From: Isoetes taiwanensis
Lineage: Eukaryota > Streptophyta > Lycopodiopsida > Isoetales > Isoetaceae
Direction of reading: 5' to 3'
Length of the DNA: 64,000 nucleotides
Assembly: GCA_021234155.1 (NCBI GenBank)
Contig: JAJEKV010000014.1
Span: forward strand, 20,845,513 to 20,909,512
Shown here: in pieces, positions 12,101 through 24,548 of the stretch
Layout of the letters: each line of letters begins with the position of its first letter
Numbering within the stretch: position 1 is the stretch's first letter
Notes under the pieces: model-generated
Database searches by the model: none
Told to the model about the DNA's origin: nothing
What the model saw: only the letters and a program-made list of their open reading frames with translations
Made by a program: the position numbers and the translations under genes

Positions 12101-15100
12101 TGATTAGATGTTCCAAGCCTAAGAGCTGTGTGCATCATAATGTGTAAAACTGAAATGGCAATCAGTGACCATGTGCACAGAAGATAGACGAACTCATAAA
12201 AAAGCATGGGACAAGAGCTATATGCTTATGCATTTACCTCGTTCTCAGCTGGTAACAAGCTCCTCACATCTTGTTGCTCAAATTTTGAGGCAATCATCTG
12301 TCCTCCAGCAGCAAGCCATGGGGTGATTGCCATAGACAGACCAACAACTAGGAAGAGGAGAGATGACATCTGTTGAGACATGATACCCTGCAAGAAGTTT
12401 TAAAAGAAGTGAAGCTATGACTATACAGTCCTGTACAAAGATATGACAATAACAAATTTCTTGCCTGATGCACAGCTTCCCCAAATGCTACAAAAGCAAA
12501 CTCCCCTCCTGGAGCCAGCAAGAGACCTGCACGTATGGCTGCAACATTTGAAAGTCCAAACTGCCGGCCTATCATGGCAATCAACAGTGTCTTTCCACAT
12601 ATCAGGAGGCCAAGAGCTCCCGCAATTACAGGAAGTTTAGCAGCAAACAACCTTGGATCTATCGACATACCAACCTACAAAAGTGGCAAAGCAACATCAA
12701 TAACAGTAGACACCAAGCCCACAGTGCATTCCATCAGTTTTCAACGGGATGCTTATGCCTATTCTTCACTAAAAAATACGTTGAAATCAGAACAAGATGT
12801 AGCCCATAGTTGCTTGGTGAAAGGCCCAGATAAGAGCCATAACCATTATTTACATAATGTCACCTTAAGTGCTCAATGAAATCAACTGCAAAATTATGCC
12901 TATACGCGTGGTCTGCATTAAAGCCTCCAAACTCACCGTCATGAAAAATAAGCCAAGTAGCAAACCCCTATAAGGAGCAATATCAGATTCCACTTGCAAT
13001 GCAAATTCCGTTTCGGCTAATAGAAGTCCTGCTAAGAATGCCCCAAGGGCCATGGATAATCCAGCCTGCATCAATCACACGAATAACAGGTTACTGAACT
13101 AATACCAATCCATAGTTATTGTAAACACTACTGCTTTTCATAATCTATACATGAAAAGACATACCCTGGCGGTTAAAACACTTGTGCCAAGAACTACCAG
13201 CAAGGTATTTGCAGCAAAGATCTCTGCATTATGGTTCTCTGCCATTTGTTTATATATGGGACGCAAAAGCTGCAGAAGGGAAAATCATTCAAAGGTAGTA
13301 TATGAAATTCTCTTTGCATCCTGGCTCTAACTCTTAATCACATAACCTCACAATCTTACCAGCCGACCACCTGCAATAATACAGCTGATTGCGATTGCTG
13401 CCTTGATAGCTGCGACCCCAAGGGCCTCCGCAATAGCATAGAAACCAACCTGCACAATATGGAAAACTGCACTAAGAAACTTATAAACAGAAGCAATTTG
13501 TACAATATGGTCCTCAAATCACTGCCCACATAATTATATTAGTTACTGCCCCAACTTTGATATGCATTCTGTCGATTCCACATGGCCAACATGACTGCCA
13601 CTAAGACCTAGACCTAACTTAGCTGCTGACTTGGTCCGAGACTTCTGAGCATCATACATGCTAATATAACCACAAACACTACCAAACAACCAAATAGATA
13701 AGTAAATCCAGAAACATACCCCTCCTTTGGAAGAATTTGGCGATAATAGAGGAATCAAAATAAGCAATACAACTACTGCCAGATCCTGCATGGATACATG
13801 ACCAGCATCATTACCTTTAGTAAGACCAAGAAAGATGTAAATGCACGTGTTTGCTGAAATGCTTAGACATAATTGCTGCAACGTGAAAATGTGATATGCA
13901 CATTGAAAACCATGTTTGCATCACAATTCTAGGACAGTTGCTAAGCAACCCCTTCAATACCTGGAAGAGAAGTACTGAAAAAGTTGCACGTCCATGGCGG
14001 GAGGTACTCTCACCACGCTCTTGAAGGACCTGCATGATGCTCTCTCCTTAGAATACAATGCAAGTAACATTTTGTAAAATCGACGTCATAGAAGCTATGG
14101 AACCAGAAGAAACTAGTTTCCATTGTACATGTATTTCATTGATTGTTACATTACCCTTGAGCCACAGCTATGATAAGTCCTAATATTGATGGCCAAGTAG
14201 ACACTTATATATGAGCAAATTTCCAATCTGGTGAAATTTCTTATACTCGCACTGTCCTGCCACATGTATATCTTCTAGCTAATTGGAAAGACTTCCACAT
14301 TCTTTTTTTTGAATTGTAGTCTCGTTAACTGGGGATATGGATTAGATACATCACCAATATCTGGCCCAAATTCACAGCAAAGACATCCCCATAAAGTAAA
14401 TAAAATAGTAGAATGGAACAGGAAATGCTTCATAGACCTCCCAAAAATGACTAGAATCAGCCAGAAAAAAAAACGATGGGCTGCATGTTTAACCTGTAGG
14501 ACAACGGCTGTTGAAGACAGGGCTAATCCATTACCAATGACAATTGCAGCAGGACCAGAACTTCCTGAAACCACGTGTACAAACAGACCCACAGCAAGTG
14601 CAGTAGCTAACACCTGAAAGACAAGAGGATCCTTCAATTTTATGAAGAATCCAAGAAAGGAAAAACAACATTTTGGTTAGACTACCTTGCCTTTAAAATA
14701 CCTGGATAGATCCAAACCCGAAAACGTACTTCTTCATAGAGCTCAACCTCTCTATAGAAAGCTGCATGTAATAGCAAGATCTTAGGAGGCTTTGCCAGCG
14801 TAAGCATAACCCAAAGATGCGCCGAACTTAAAGGAAGACAGCGACATTTCTGCAAATTGCACTCTAAAAAACAAACTGTGCCAAATGACAATTTTTATTG
14901 CTGATAACTGGTTTATTTTATAGAACACAAATCGGAGCAACTTTACTAAATGGTGGATAAAGAATCAGGGTTCAAAAGACCTGCTTCCAATGCACTCATC
15001 CAAGGAATGAGAGCTCATCCATAGGTTCTGGCCCTATGGCTGTTTTTTGCAATAGGTTATATTGGGTGATGAAGAGGTTCTCGCCCTCCGTGCAGGTTTA

Positions 15101-18100
15101 AACTGCTTGTTCTCAAAGAAATTAAGAAGATTACATTTGCGACTTCCAGCACTATGAGTTTTCAATACATGTTAAATAATCTTTCTTCCCTCCTTTCTTT
15201 ATGCACAGCAATTATGCTGCATTTCTTGAAAAAGGTCAAAAGTTTAATCAGCTCTTAGAAATTCAATGCAGTTCAAGTTATTCAGCAATTTTTCTAGGCA
15301 TTGACATAAGATCATATCAGCTAACAAGATAACATGATACCTCAAGTCCAATGTTGAAAAGGAGGAATACAACCCCGAATTCAGCAATGGCCTTTGTTCC
15401 ATGCACATTCTGAATAATGTGCAAAGTATGTGGTCCAATCAGCACCCCAGCAGCCAAATATCCAAGCACAGGACTTCCTGGGAAATTTGGTTAGTCAGAA
15501 GCAGAAAAATGCAAACAAAGGACTGAATTCAAATCATTGGCAAACAGCACAGCAAGTACAGACTTATCATATAGGGCTTTTATTTAGATCCTCTTGGATT
15601 TTCTTGGTCTAAAAGCATACTCCATATCTGAGCATTTTAAATAGCGAACTACATGTGCTCATAAAGCTTCCAGGAAGGCTATTCCTCTTTTACGCTGACA
15701 ATCAGCAGTTATGTGACATCGAAGACATCTGCCAGAAGCTTTCACACACCTAGTGGGTTAGATCTGGCTATTTGTTGGCTACAGAAGATTATTGCACTTG
15801 TTGCTATAGTTGTATGGCTTGTGATAGCATATCACACCTTGGCTTAGACTTACGATGCTGGAGAGACAAACCATAATTTCAATGGAGGAGACTGTAATGG
15901 CATCAAGGACACAAAGGATAGACAAATTTAATAGGGCAATGTTGGCATTTTCCGACAACATAGCATCTGATACCTATGAGGCTGAATTCATACAGAATGT
16001 GATGTTGTGTATAAGCACTATCCGTTATGTCATGCACTAAATAAATAGGAGTTCAATTCCTTTGAATTCAAGCATTTCTCCAGTTTCTCGTATATCTCAC
16101 TTGCTCTCTCTATCCCAACCTCAAAATGGCCTAAAAAGATGGCGTGGATCAACAAAAAATAAAATATTACTATAAGGGAAGAAAAATACCTCCTGGAAGT
16201 TTTTGAAATATTGGTACAAATATGACACTTGCTAGCAAAAGCCATAGCACATCAAATAAAGATGTTTCTTCCTCGTTAACCTGCTATCCACAGATCAACA
16301 ATAGTTATAATACATGCACTCCATAGTCTGTATCCTCCTACAGTACATACTTCCTGTGGTTGAAACTTGTTGATGAGCTGCTTCATTTGTGATGGAACCA
16401 TTTGAAAAGTTTTAATGAAGGGCTTGGTACTAAATCCGGTTGCTTCAATGTTTGTAGAAACTCCAATTGGGCGCATTAGATAATCACCTTTCTCCATATG
16501 CTTTGTCAAATATGCAGTCCTGGCACAAGTTTGTAGTAAGTACTAAAGATACAAAATGGGATTTCCCTAAGATGCGGCATGGAGAAAGGGTAATGCAATT
16601 ATGACAAATGAGGTGATGATCATAAACAAAACATGTTGCAGCGAAAAGACGTTTCAATAACCTCTGCATGACATATTACAGAACCACCCTTAAACACTGA
16701 CATCGGTGGGCCAGATTGCAAACATGGAGGAAGGAGGTATAAACCACAATAAAGGATCATCAGCCCCTACCATGTAAGACAAAGCATGACATGCAGCAAA
16801 TAAAAAAACCAAATATGTATTACCCAGCAAGTAGCAGAAAGATACTGCCAATTATCTTAGGAAGATACCCTCGCCCAGCCTCTAAAATTCCTGAGAAAAG
16901 TGCTGATGGAGAGAATTCATTTGCATCATCACATGAGAAAAAGGAGGCCGGGAAAAATCGAGATGACCTTTTTGGCGAGGATTTTGGGATACTAGAGTCT
17001 ACTGTTTCCTTCATATTATCCGTCTTTTTACCCTGTGCTACTGCTTTTCCCTTTTCCAAGTCTTCATCCTTTGAAGCTTCAATGTCCACCCTCTTACTTT
17101 CAAACAATCCTGTTGCCATCTTTTCCATAATTGTTGTTTCGGCAGATTCCTGTTCCCCTTTTTTTATCTCCTCTGATACAAGGAACTGCACTTCCTTTTC
17201 TGTCAATTCCTCCTCTGTCTGTCCTTTAAAACTGTCGGTTATTCTTGTTCCGTTAACAGGTGTCAAGTCTTCAAAGAAATCATTTTGTGCTTTCTCTGCT
17301 TCCTTCTCATTCTTCTCATCAAATGACAACACCTCTGCAACCTTTGCGACCTGATGAGAAATTTTTCCTGCCATCCCTGCCTGTATTGTATCTGCTACAT
17401 GGCTGAGAGCTTTTTGCAATGCAATCTCTGCATCATCGAAGTCTTTGAGCTGCCTCAACTTCCAGAGCAACAGCTTTCTCTGCCACTGCCATTGCAAGGG
17501 CGACACCTTCATCAGCTTCTATAGCAACCTGTTTTGCAGTCTCAGCAGCTTTATTCAACCTTGCTGCCTCCTCCTGGAGTTCGGCTCTTGCATTCTGGAT
17601 GTGTACAAGCTCGAGTTCACTTCTTGTCAGGGCCTCCTCGCTGTTTTTCATCTCTGCCCTTGCCAGCTCTAAGGCTCGTGCTTCTTTCCTCAAATGTATT
17701 GTCTCCTTGTCTTCACCATTTTCCACAACTTCCACTTCCTGCTTTGCTGGATCAAGATCCTCAGTTTTAGACTGGACAACCTCCTCCAATTTTTCCTGAT
17801 TGCCTTCAGACTCTTTATTAGTCCCAATATCGTCTAATGTACTTAGCCTCCTTCTTGCCTCATCAAGAGCCACAGTTAGCAAATCCACTTGTGCACTTGC
17901 AGCTGAAAATGCATTCCTTGCTTTTTGAACTGCCATTTCAGCATCCAATTCCTTCTCCAAAAGAGCTCGAAGTGAAGCATGCAGTTCATCTGAAGCTTTT
18001 TCTGCATCTGCTGCCTCATCTTTGAGAGCAATTGCTTTTTCAGCAACAGCCTGTGCTTTTTCTTCAAGTTTGGTACTGTTAATTCTTGCTTGCTCGAGGT

Positions 18101-18758
18101 CATTCTTAGCAGCAGCCACTAGTTGTCTCAGTTGCTGCATGTTGGCGTCTCTTTCTTCCCTCTCTGACCCATCTGAAACTAGCGTTGCATCCATGGCAAC
18201 TTCCTCATCTTTATGTATCATGTCTTTGCTACCGTGTATTTCTATAACTGACCTATCCCGAATGTTTAGGCCATCATCTGTGACATCTGTCCCTAAAAAT
18301 GAAATGCTTGGAGAATTCTCAGCATCTGACAATGGGCTCCCAGATTCTTTTGGCTGCCCATTATCTGAGTTACAGCGTGTAACCAATGAAAATGGTTTCC
18401 TTGCTCCTTGACCTGTACCTTTAATTGGTGAGGAAAAGCTTACAAATCCTATTTGGCCTCCATGAGTCTGAGTCCTAAACCTCCTCCTCTGCTTTGTAGA
18501 TCGTTTATAATTTCTTCTCTCTTTAATTTGGAATGGTTGATCCAAGCATGCAAGGCAGTGCCGAGGAAAAGATAAGTTTCTAGAAGAGCCAGAGAGCTTG
18601 AATGGGTCATAGCATTGTGAACTTTTAAATGCCATGGTATTGTCCCCGAACTGAAAGGGATTCAGGGCGAAACATGTATGTAAATTAGTCATGCCTTGCC
18701 TCAAAGAACTGGACGGAAATCCTCCAAGCACATCCGGAATGTTCCCAAAAGAAACCAT
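9165..18758 (-). CDS. KEA: K+ efflux antiporter, KEA1/KEA2-like, chloroplast envelope type, 20 exons, one frame-break
   Basis: KEA1/2 proteins are CPA2 K+/H+ antiporters of the plastid inner envelope with a long soluble N-terminus. The exons (minus strand) are 18758-16824, 16519-16351, 16280-16190, 15477-15341, 14761-14702, 14613-14494, 14029-13961, 13785-13720, 13449-13360, 13269-13165, 13065-12937, 12674-12465, 12387-12238, 11193-11140, 11090-11032, 10390-10324, 10260-10087, 9998-9942, 9510-9436 and 9320-9165. All phases agree, giving about 1323 residues with one base at 17438 left out. Residues 1-130 look like a Ser-rich transit region. Residues ~150-440 are Ala/Glu-rich coiled coil. Residues ~705-1085 form the Na+/H+ exchanger domain ([44 protein letters not shown]). 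Residues ~1114-1235 form the KTN/TrkA-N Rossmann domain (CGFGRVGQ). The base at 17438 shifts the frame after codon 440. The donor of the intron after 12465 is GC. The start at 18758 is the first in-frame ATG. Confidence 0.93.
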
Positions 18759-19996
18759 ATCGTCAATAATGGTAACCTCTATTACTTGTACATTCAATTT
18801 CCATTGTCCAGCTTCTTTTCTTCGCAATGAGCCACCTGATAGCTTCTGGACATTTTCTGATCAGAAATTAAGAGAAATGAATGATAGTTTCAATCATTCA
18901 CTGCTGCCACTTGATAACAACGAAATTTGCAGCTAAGTTCGAGAAGCAGAAAAGCAAAACAAGTTGATACCTCATAGCTTGGACTGGAGGCGTCCGGAGA
19001 GGAGGACTGGAGAGCTCAGGAACAGGCCATATTCGCATCTCTCCTTTTTTTTTAGTTGGTATAAGGTTAGTATATTCTATCTTCTCACGTTGGGGGCATT
19101 CAACGTCCTTGTTTATCCTTTCCGCTGTGGCATACATCATGCCACATAGGTGTCGTTTGTCACGTAATATGTCCAGCTGGCACTTTGCAAACACCGCTCG
19201 TTTTTATTCCATGGTATATCCATGTCATCAGTGCGGGACAAATTTCAGGGAACTCTAAGATCCTACTAAAATCGAGAATTTTTAATGGTGAAAAATTGTT
19301 CAGGAATTTTGCCGGTCAAAATCTATGGGATTTTTTATATTTTTCCGACTAAAATCTAGGTTTGCATAGACCCTTCCAAATTATACATGAAATAGTCTTG
19401 TTAGGTTTTTTAACTTTGTCCCACCATTTCATGTCATATAAAACTACTATACAATGATGATTTTGGGTTGCCCCTAGGGGGGCAAACTCGTGCTCAGGTG
19501 GGTTTTTAGCATATTCAAAGGGACATGCTGGTATATGCCTGGAGATATTCCAAAAGCTGCTCCAAACCTGCTAGCACCCTTAAACTGGCGGTCACCCTCG
19601 TAGTGTGCGAGGGTTGTAGGTGCTCTTCTTACCATGTAACCAGAATGGAATATGGCGGATACTCGGCATGGATACTCGGCTCGGTTCGATTTCTAAACTA
19701 GAGCTGCCTTAGAGTTCCTGCTTCAAACTGGAAAGCATCCGATAAGTCATGACTGGGCAATTATTCAGCTTGCATCTTTCGTTTTTATTAATCTAAACAA
19801 CTCGTGAATGGAACTGGGTATGATATTGCATCATATAATATGACGGATGATAAATAAAATTGGTGATTTATCAATTGCATGGTTTCCTTTCTCAGTCGGT
19901 TTTCATGTGCAAGGATTTGCTGGAATTGAGTATGCCTACGGTAGCTATTCCCCTTTGATAAAGTCCAAGCTTCAACTTAATCAAAGGCAGCTGAAT
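18759..19996. other. Intergenic region between divergent KEA and SmF loci
   Basis: The KEA gene leaves to the left and the SmF locus to the right, so this 1.2-kb gap should hold both promoters and 5' UTRs. I see no unambiguous core promoter. An open frame from 19847 runs into the SmF start in the same frame, but its upstream part has no recognisable domain. Further coding sequence is absent. Confidence 0.4.
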
Positions 19997-20479
19997 ATGT
20001 TGAAGTCCATACCAGTCAATTCTAAGCCGTTTCTTAACGATTTGACAGGGAAGCCCGTTATTGTGAAGCTCAAATGAGGCATGGAATACAAAGGTACATC
20101 ATGCATAAATCCAATCGAGCATCTAATAACGTTGTCCTAGATTTTTGTTTTTCTTACTTGTATCAGGGTACTTTGTTGACTCATATATGAACCTTCATGT
20201 AAGAAGTTTCTTTCTTTTATATTTTCTAGTTGATTTGTCAGTTTATAATATAATATTTCTGAGAGCAGCTTGCTAGCACTGAAGGGTTCATTGATGGCCA
20301 ATATAGTGGTAACTTGGATGAGGTCGTCATAAGGTCATGACACTTTACTTATCCGTTTTTCCCATTTCTGTAATTTAAATTGGTAGACTTTTTACCCCAA
20401 TTGTTTATGGCCCATTTGTAGATGCAATAACGTTCTCTATCTACGTGGTGTTCTAGAGGATGAGGGTGTTTCAAAATAG
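19997..20479 (+). pseudogene. SMF: SmF (spliceosomal Sm core protein F) locus with a nonsense codon
   Basis: SmF is one of the seven Sm proteins that form the ring on U1, U2, U4 and U5 snRNAs. Exons 19997-20093, 20167-20198, 20269-20333 and 20422-20479 have GT-AG borders and consistent phases, giving 83 residues (the family is usually about 86-88). The Sm1 motif reads PVNSKPFLNDLTGKPVIVKL followed by GMEYKG and VDSYMNL. Sm2 reads VIRCNNVLYLRGV. The codon that encodes the conserved Trp of the K-W-G motif is TGA (20075-20077). Everything else, including splice sites and the terminal stop, looks functional. Either this is a young unprocessed pseudogene with another copy elsewhere, or the base is an assembly error. 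Introns rule out a retrocopy. Confidence 0.85.
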
Positions 20480-20821
20480 ATGTACATTTGCATACATTTT
20501 TATGCAGTTCCTTCTATGCAGTTCGACGTATGTGCTTTTTTTCGAAAGAGGTAGCCTAAAAAACAGTTGATAGTGCTTAGAAGTCTAGTTAATGAACGCA
20601 CTCACAATGCGCTGACTGTAATTCAGCTCATATCAACTGCCTTATCTTCAATTTGTTTGGCATAATTGATGGGACACATAGATATGGCACTGTTTATTAA
20701 TGCTGGTCTAATTTTAACAGCATGTAAGGCTGTTACCATTATGAGATCAATGACTCCCTACCTTCTTGAATAAAATATAGGACGGCAGGCTTCCTCAAAG
20801 AATAGTTCCTCTAAAAGGAAT

Positions 20822-21260
20822 AGAATAGAATAGTTTTTTTAACGTCCACGGAGACCAATAGGTCATGGGACCCATACAATGGGCTAGTACAATCATTACT
20901 ACTAGGATTAAAAAACCCCTGCCTCGAAAGGTTTTCAAAGGAAAAACCTTTGCAGTAATGATGATACTAGCAAGCGGAGATAATGACTACTGAGGGTTGT
21001 TGTTTTTAATGCAGATGTTGTTTCAAATATCTGAGATACGTTCATGATGATGTGCCTAATAACCTTCAACCAAACTAAAGACGGAAGCCCATTAGGACCT
21101 GAACTGGAATGAACGCAAGGCAATAATGGTTATAAGAAGGGCATTCACCGCATAACAATTGTACCTAATGCTATCACGAATAAAAGACAAAAAACAATTG
21201 TTGAATGTATTGCCAATCACGATAAATGGCTTCCAATCAGACAAAACAATATTAATGTAG
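20822..21260 (-). mobile_element. 5'-truncated LINE fragment
   Basis: On the plus strand the fragment begins with a T-run and ttaacgtccacggagacc, the reverse complement of the LINE 3' end also seen at 23390. A repeated aatagaatag precedes it and may be tail or target-site sequence. No domain survives, and the right boundary is a guess. Confidence 0.5.
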
Positions 21261-21766
21261 CAAGAATTGGACAAGATAAACATTAAATGCTTATTGCTTA
21301 TTCATATCAAGCATAATAATCTCCTAATCCATTCACATTTGGCAGCATTCCTTATCAAACGGATGCAGCGACAAGTCCAAACAACGTGCAATAAAGTTAC
21401 ATGTAGTTCTGTACATTACACATATGCAACCACAACTTACACGATGATCAAGTCATCATCATCATCTGGTACGCGAAAGCGGTACCTCAATTAGATCAAA
21501 AAACACATTGCAAATTCTATACTAACCCAATATTGTTGTTATTATTCTTCGAAGCAGGTATTCAAAACCATACGAAAATGCAAGTGATCCAATATTCTGT
21601 TATAGAATGCACATGTGCCACATATTAAGATCTTCTTACTTCATCAAACTGGCATAAGTTTATAGGTTAGTGTAGTATCATGATAATCTCTAGTTCAAAC
21701 TCTTGTCAAATATAAAAACCTTATTGCAAAATAGTTGTTTTAGACTCTCTCACTGTTTAACCACAC

Positions 21767-21791
21767 CAAACAAACAAACAAACAAACAAAC
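21767..21791. repeat. (CAAA)n microsatellite
   Basis: About six uninterrupted caaa units lie in otherwise non-coding sequence. Confidence 0.9.
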
Positions 21792-22029
21792 TACCAATGC
21801 AAACGCCAAAAACGTGATAACCTAACCTAAATACGCAATCAATCCAATCCAACTATTCCCCAAGCCTCCATTACTGCTAGTTTTATATGTGCCCTGATGA
21901 TCCACTTTCTCATTTGGTGAGTGTGTTTCATCTGGTTGCTAATCCTTCTTTTTTCTATTTCTTGTATCAGATCATGCATGATATATTGTATCTTGGAAAT
22001 TGTACCAGATATACGTAGCATTAGATAAA

Positions 22030-22470
22030 TTGAACCATGTGGGTTGACACAGCTGACTGCAATGTGATATGGTGCGATAATGTAATATTCATCAGCACTA
22101 TAGATGCTCTTGCAAGTCAAGCAGCTTTCACAAAATGGAAGCATTTACATGTGCAAATCATAAAAAGTGGATTTGGGTCAGACATAAATATTGAAAATAC
22201 AGTTATTAACTTGTATGCCAAGTTTGGTTGACTTGAAAATGCAGGACAAATTTTCAATCAAATGATAAGCGTGATATAATTTCATGGAATGCCATTATTG
22301 GAGCCTATACTCGACATGGTTTTGTATATGCAACCACTGCATTTCATCAGGAGATGCAGTTGGAAGGCATTCAACCCAGGGTCACATTTGTAAATGCACT
22401 ATCTGCATATTGTTATTATGGCTTGATGGTTTATGCAGTATTCACTTCATCTATTTTAAAATGTGATACC
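22030..22470 (+). pseudogene. Pentatricopeptide repeat (PPR) protein relic
   Basis: Translation gives typical plant PPR segments: HVQIIKSGFGSDINIENTVI, then NLYAKFG, a stop (near 22230), LENAGQIFNQM, a frameshift, and RDIISWNAIIGAYTRHG followed by FHQEMQLEGIQPRVTFVNAL. These correspond to about three to four PPR motifs of a PLS-type organellar RNA-binding protein. The stop, the frameshift and the lack of flanking motifs mark it as a dead fragment. Intact PPR proteins of this type act in RNA editing or processing in mitochondria or plastids. Confidence 0.8.
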
Positions 22471-23363
22471 ATTATTTGAGGGATGTTTTTTGACTAGACA
22501 CTATTATGTTCCATCTTATAAAAGAAAAGAAGGCACTTCTACATTCAGATATGGGAAGCCTGCTGCAAGTCTATTTATCACATTCTTCGTGTTCCCCTAA
22601 CTTGAAGCCAATGAGATGGCTACATGGGCAGATTTGATTCAATGGAAAGTAGGCATCTCACAGAGAACACTTTTGCTATCTCCCTTGTCTTATAGTACGC
22701 TCATTGAGCTAAACTGCATCCTTTTTATTTTCTAAGATGTGAAAGCATGAAGCCAAAGAGAAGGCTAAGAAATACATTCTCAGATTTCTCAAACACGTTC
22801 TCAGGAATGTTGTTAGGACCTGATCAGCATGTATACAAAAGGTGGACTTATGCAACATGTGTTATGTCTCCAAAAATGTCACGCACATAGCATGCTCTTT
22901 TGCAGCACTATACAACCAATGCAAGCACATTATCTATTAAGGTTGAGATTCCACTGTCAGAAGTGGCAATTAACATTGTGGCATCAAATGCCGTAAACCT
23001 AAACTACTATAGCTGGATGTATGATTTCACTATGGCAAAGGCAATTCTTCCACAAGAAATCTCTTCTCGTTGGTCTGATTCGTGTCAAGATCTGAAGAGG
23101 GGTAATTGTTTCTAGTGCAAAAGGTCGGAGGAATCCCCTGACAGTTAAGCGGATGTTTATAGCATAGGCATCATCTTCCGAAGCAAAAACACGATGCTTA
23201 AAATATGTACTGGATTGGGCAACTTCTAACGTCCAGGCATCAATTGACATCAGTGGAATCTCACCCTAAGCTCTATAATACAAAACAAGCAACCCAAGCA
23301 TTGATCAAACCTGAATAAACCCATTTTCTACAAAAATTGTGAAAACACACTCTCGGGTCACTG
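22471..23363. other. Intergenic sequence without a recognisable feature
   Basis: Both strands carry only short open frames with no known motif. It separates the PPR relic from the 3' end of the LINE. Confidence 0.4.
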
Positions 23364-23365
23364 AA

Positions 23366-23387
23366 AGGAAGGAAGGAAGGAAGGAAG
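23366..23387. repeat. (GGAA)n tract at the LINE 3' end
   Basis: Five tandem ggaa units sit directly beyond the LINE 3' end (minus strand: gttaaaataaac followed by ttcc repeats). This is consistent with a simple-repeat tail rather than a poly(A) tail. Confidence 0.8.
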
Positions 23388-23388
23388 T

Positions 23389-23817
23389 TTATTTTAACGT
23401 CCACGGAGGCCAGAGGCCTATGAGACGGTACATGCAAAGAACAGGCAAAAAGCCAAAAACCCCAACACCAAAAACAAACAATGTAACTGTACAGTAGATC
23501 CCTACTACCGGGATGAAAAAATCCCCACTTGGGAGGAAAAACCCTAACAGTAGGCTCTCAAATACCATGCCCCCGAAGAGCAAGTCTGACGGCCGAAATC
23601 TGCAGGATGTAAGCTCGGTCAGCGGTACCATAGGTGATGCAGTAACCGATGTAGCGGTGTGTCGAGCATCTAAGATCGGTGTGCCTTTGCTTCGGACATG
23701 GGCATATCTTTGGGCAATTCTTTGGAGGGCATGGTGCTCATCCTCTATCACGTGCATCTCACAACACTGACATATCCTCTCCTCCCTGGGGATCCTGTGC
23801 CCGCCATTCACCCCCAA
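23389..23817 (-). pseudogene. LINE ORF2 C-terminal Cys/His knuckle and 3' UTR
   Basis: The motif RICQCCEMHVIEDEHHAL has the C-x2-C...H-H arrangement found near the C-terminus of many LINE ORF2 proteins. The rest of the open frame reads through hydrophobic sequence that is more likely 3' UTR, ending LIGLWPPWTLK at the terminal ggcctccgtggacg sequence. Confidence 0.6.
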
Positions 23818-24548
23818 ATGACTGTTTCAATTAGAGGTAATGGGAACCCGTCCTTATGGCAGCAATAGCTCTCCGTTTCTTCACCAAGATGTGTGCTTTC
23901 AAGCACCGATGGGGTCCATGCTCAAGGCGGGATTAATCTCGAGCGTGATAGTGCTCGTCTTTGGCTTTGCAAGAGTAGAGATCCCACAGAGTGGCGGCAT
24001 AGCCGCATCCAATTGCCCATTCTCATGCATCGAGAATCACAGCGGTGCCACCATCCGTTGGTAATCCATAGACCACCTCATAAACCATCCCCTTACGATT
24101 GCTTTCTTGTGCCATACCCTCTTTCACCGCTAGGGGCCCTGCGTTAACAACCGCGGCTGTGGAGGCAAGCGATGCTCATCCATCCCATCCACCTTATGGA
24201 AGCAAGTAAGATGCTGGCGATAGCGAATGCTATAAAGGCGTGAACCCCGCCTCATACAACAAAATCGATGCGATGCGGTGTCCTTCACTCCCAAGCTATA
24301 TGTGCGCACCCTTTCCAACCTATCCCGTGTTTTTGCTAACTGGGCGGGCCCCAAACCTCCACCCCATATAGCATCACCGCCTCACCAAAGCCCTAAAGAG
24401 GTGTGCTCTCCTCATCCATCCGCGAGATCTATCCGGCAACAACGCAGCGTTTTGCTTTGCATATAGGGCCTTCCGGCTGACTGGCTCTCCTCTCCACACA
24501 CTCATCCCACAATGTTAGTAGTGAAATCAATTCTCATATACTTGAAGC

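Noticed and set aside
19847-19996. N-terminal extension of SmF from the upstream ATG at 19847
   Set aside because: SmF proteins start just before the PVN-KPFL motif; the upstream residues match no Sm protein.
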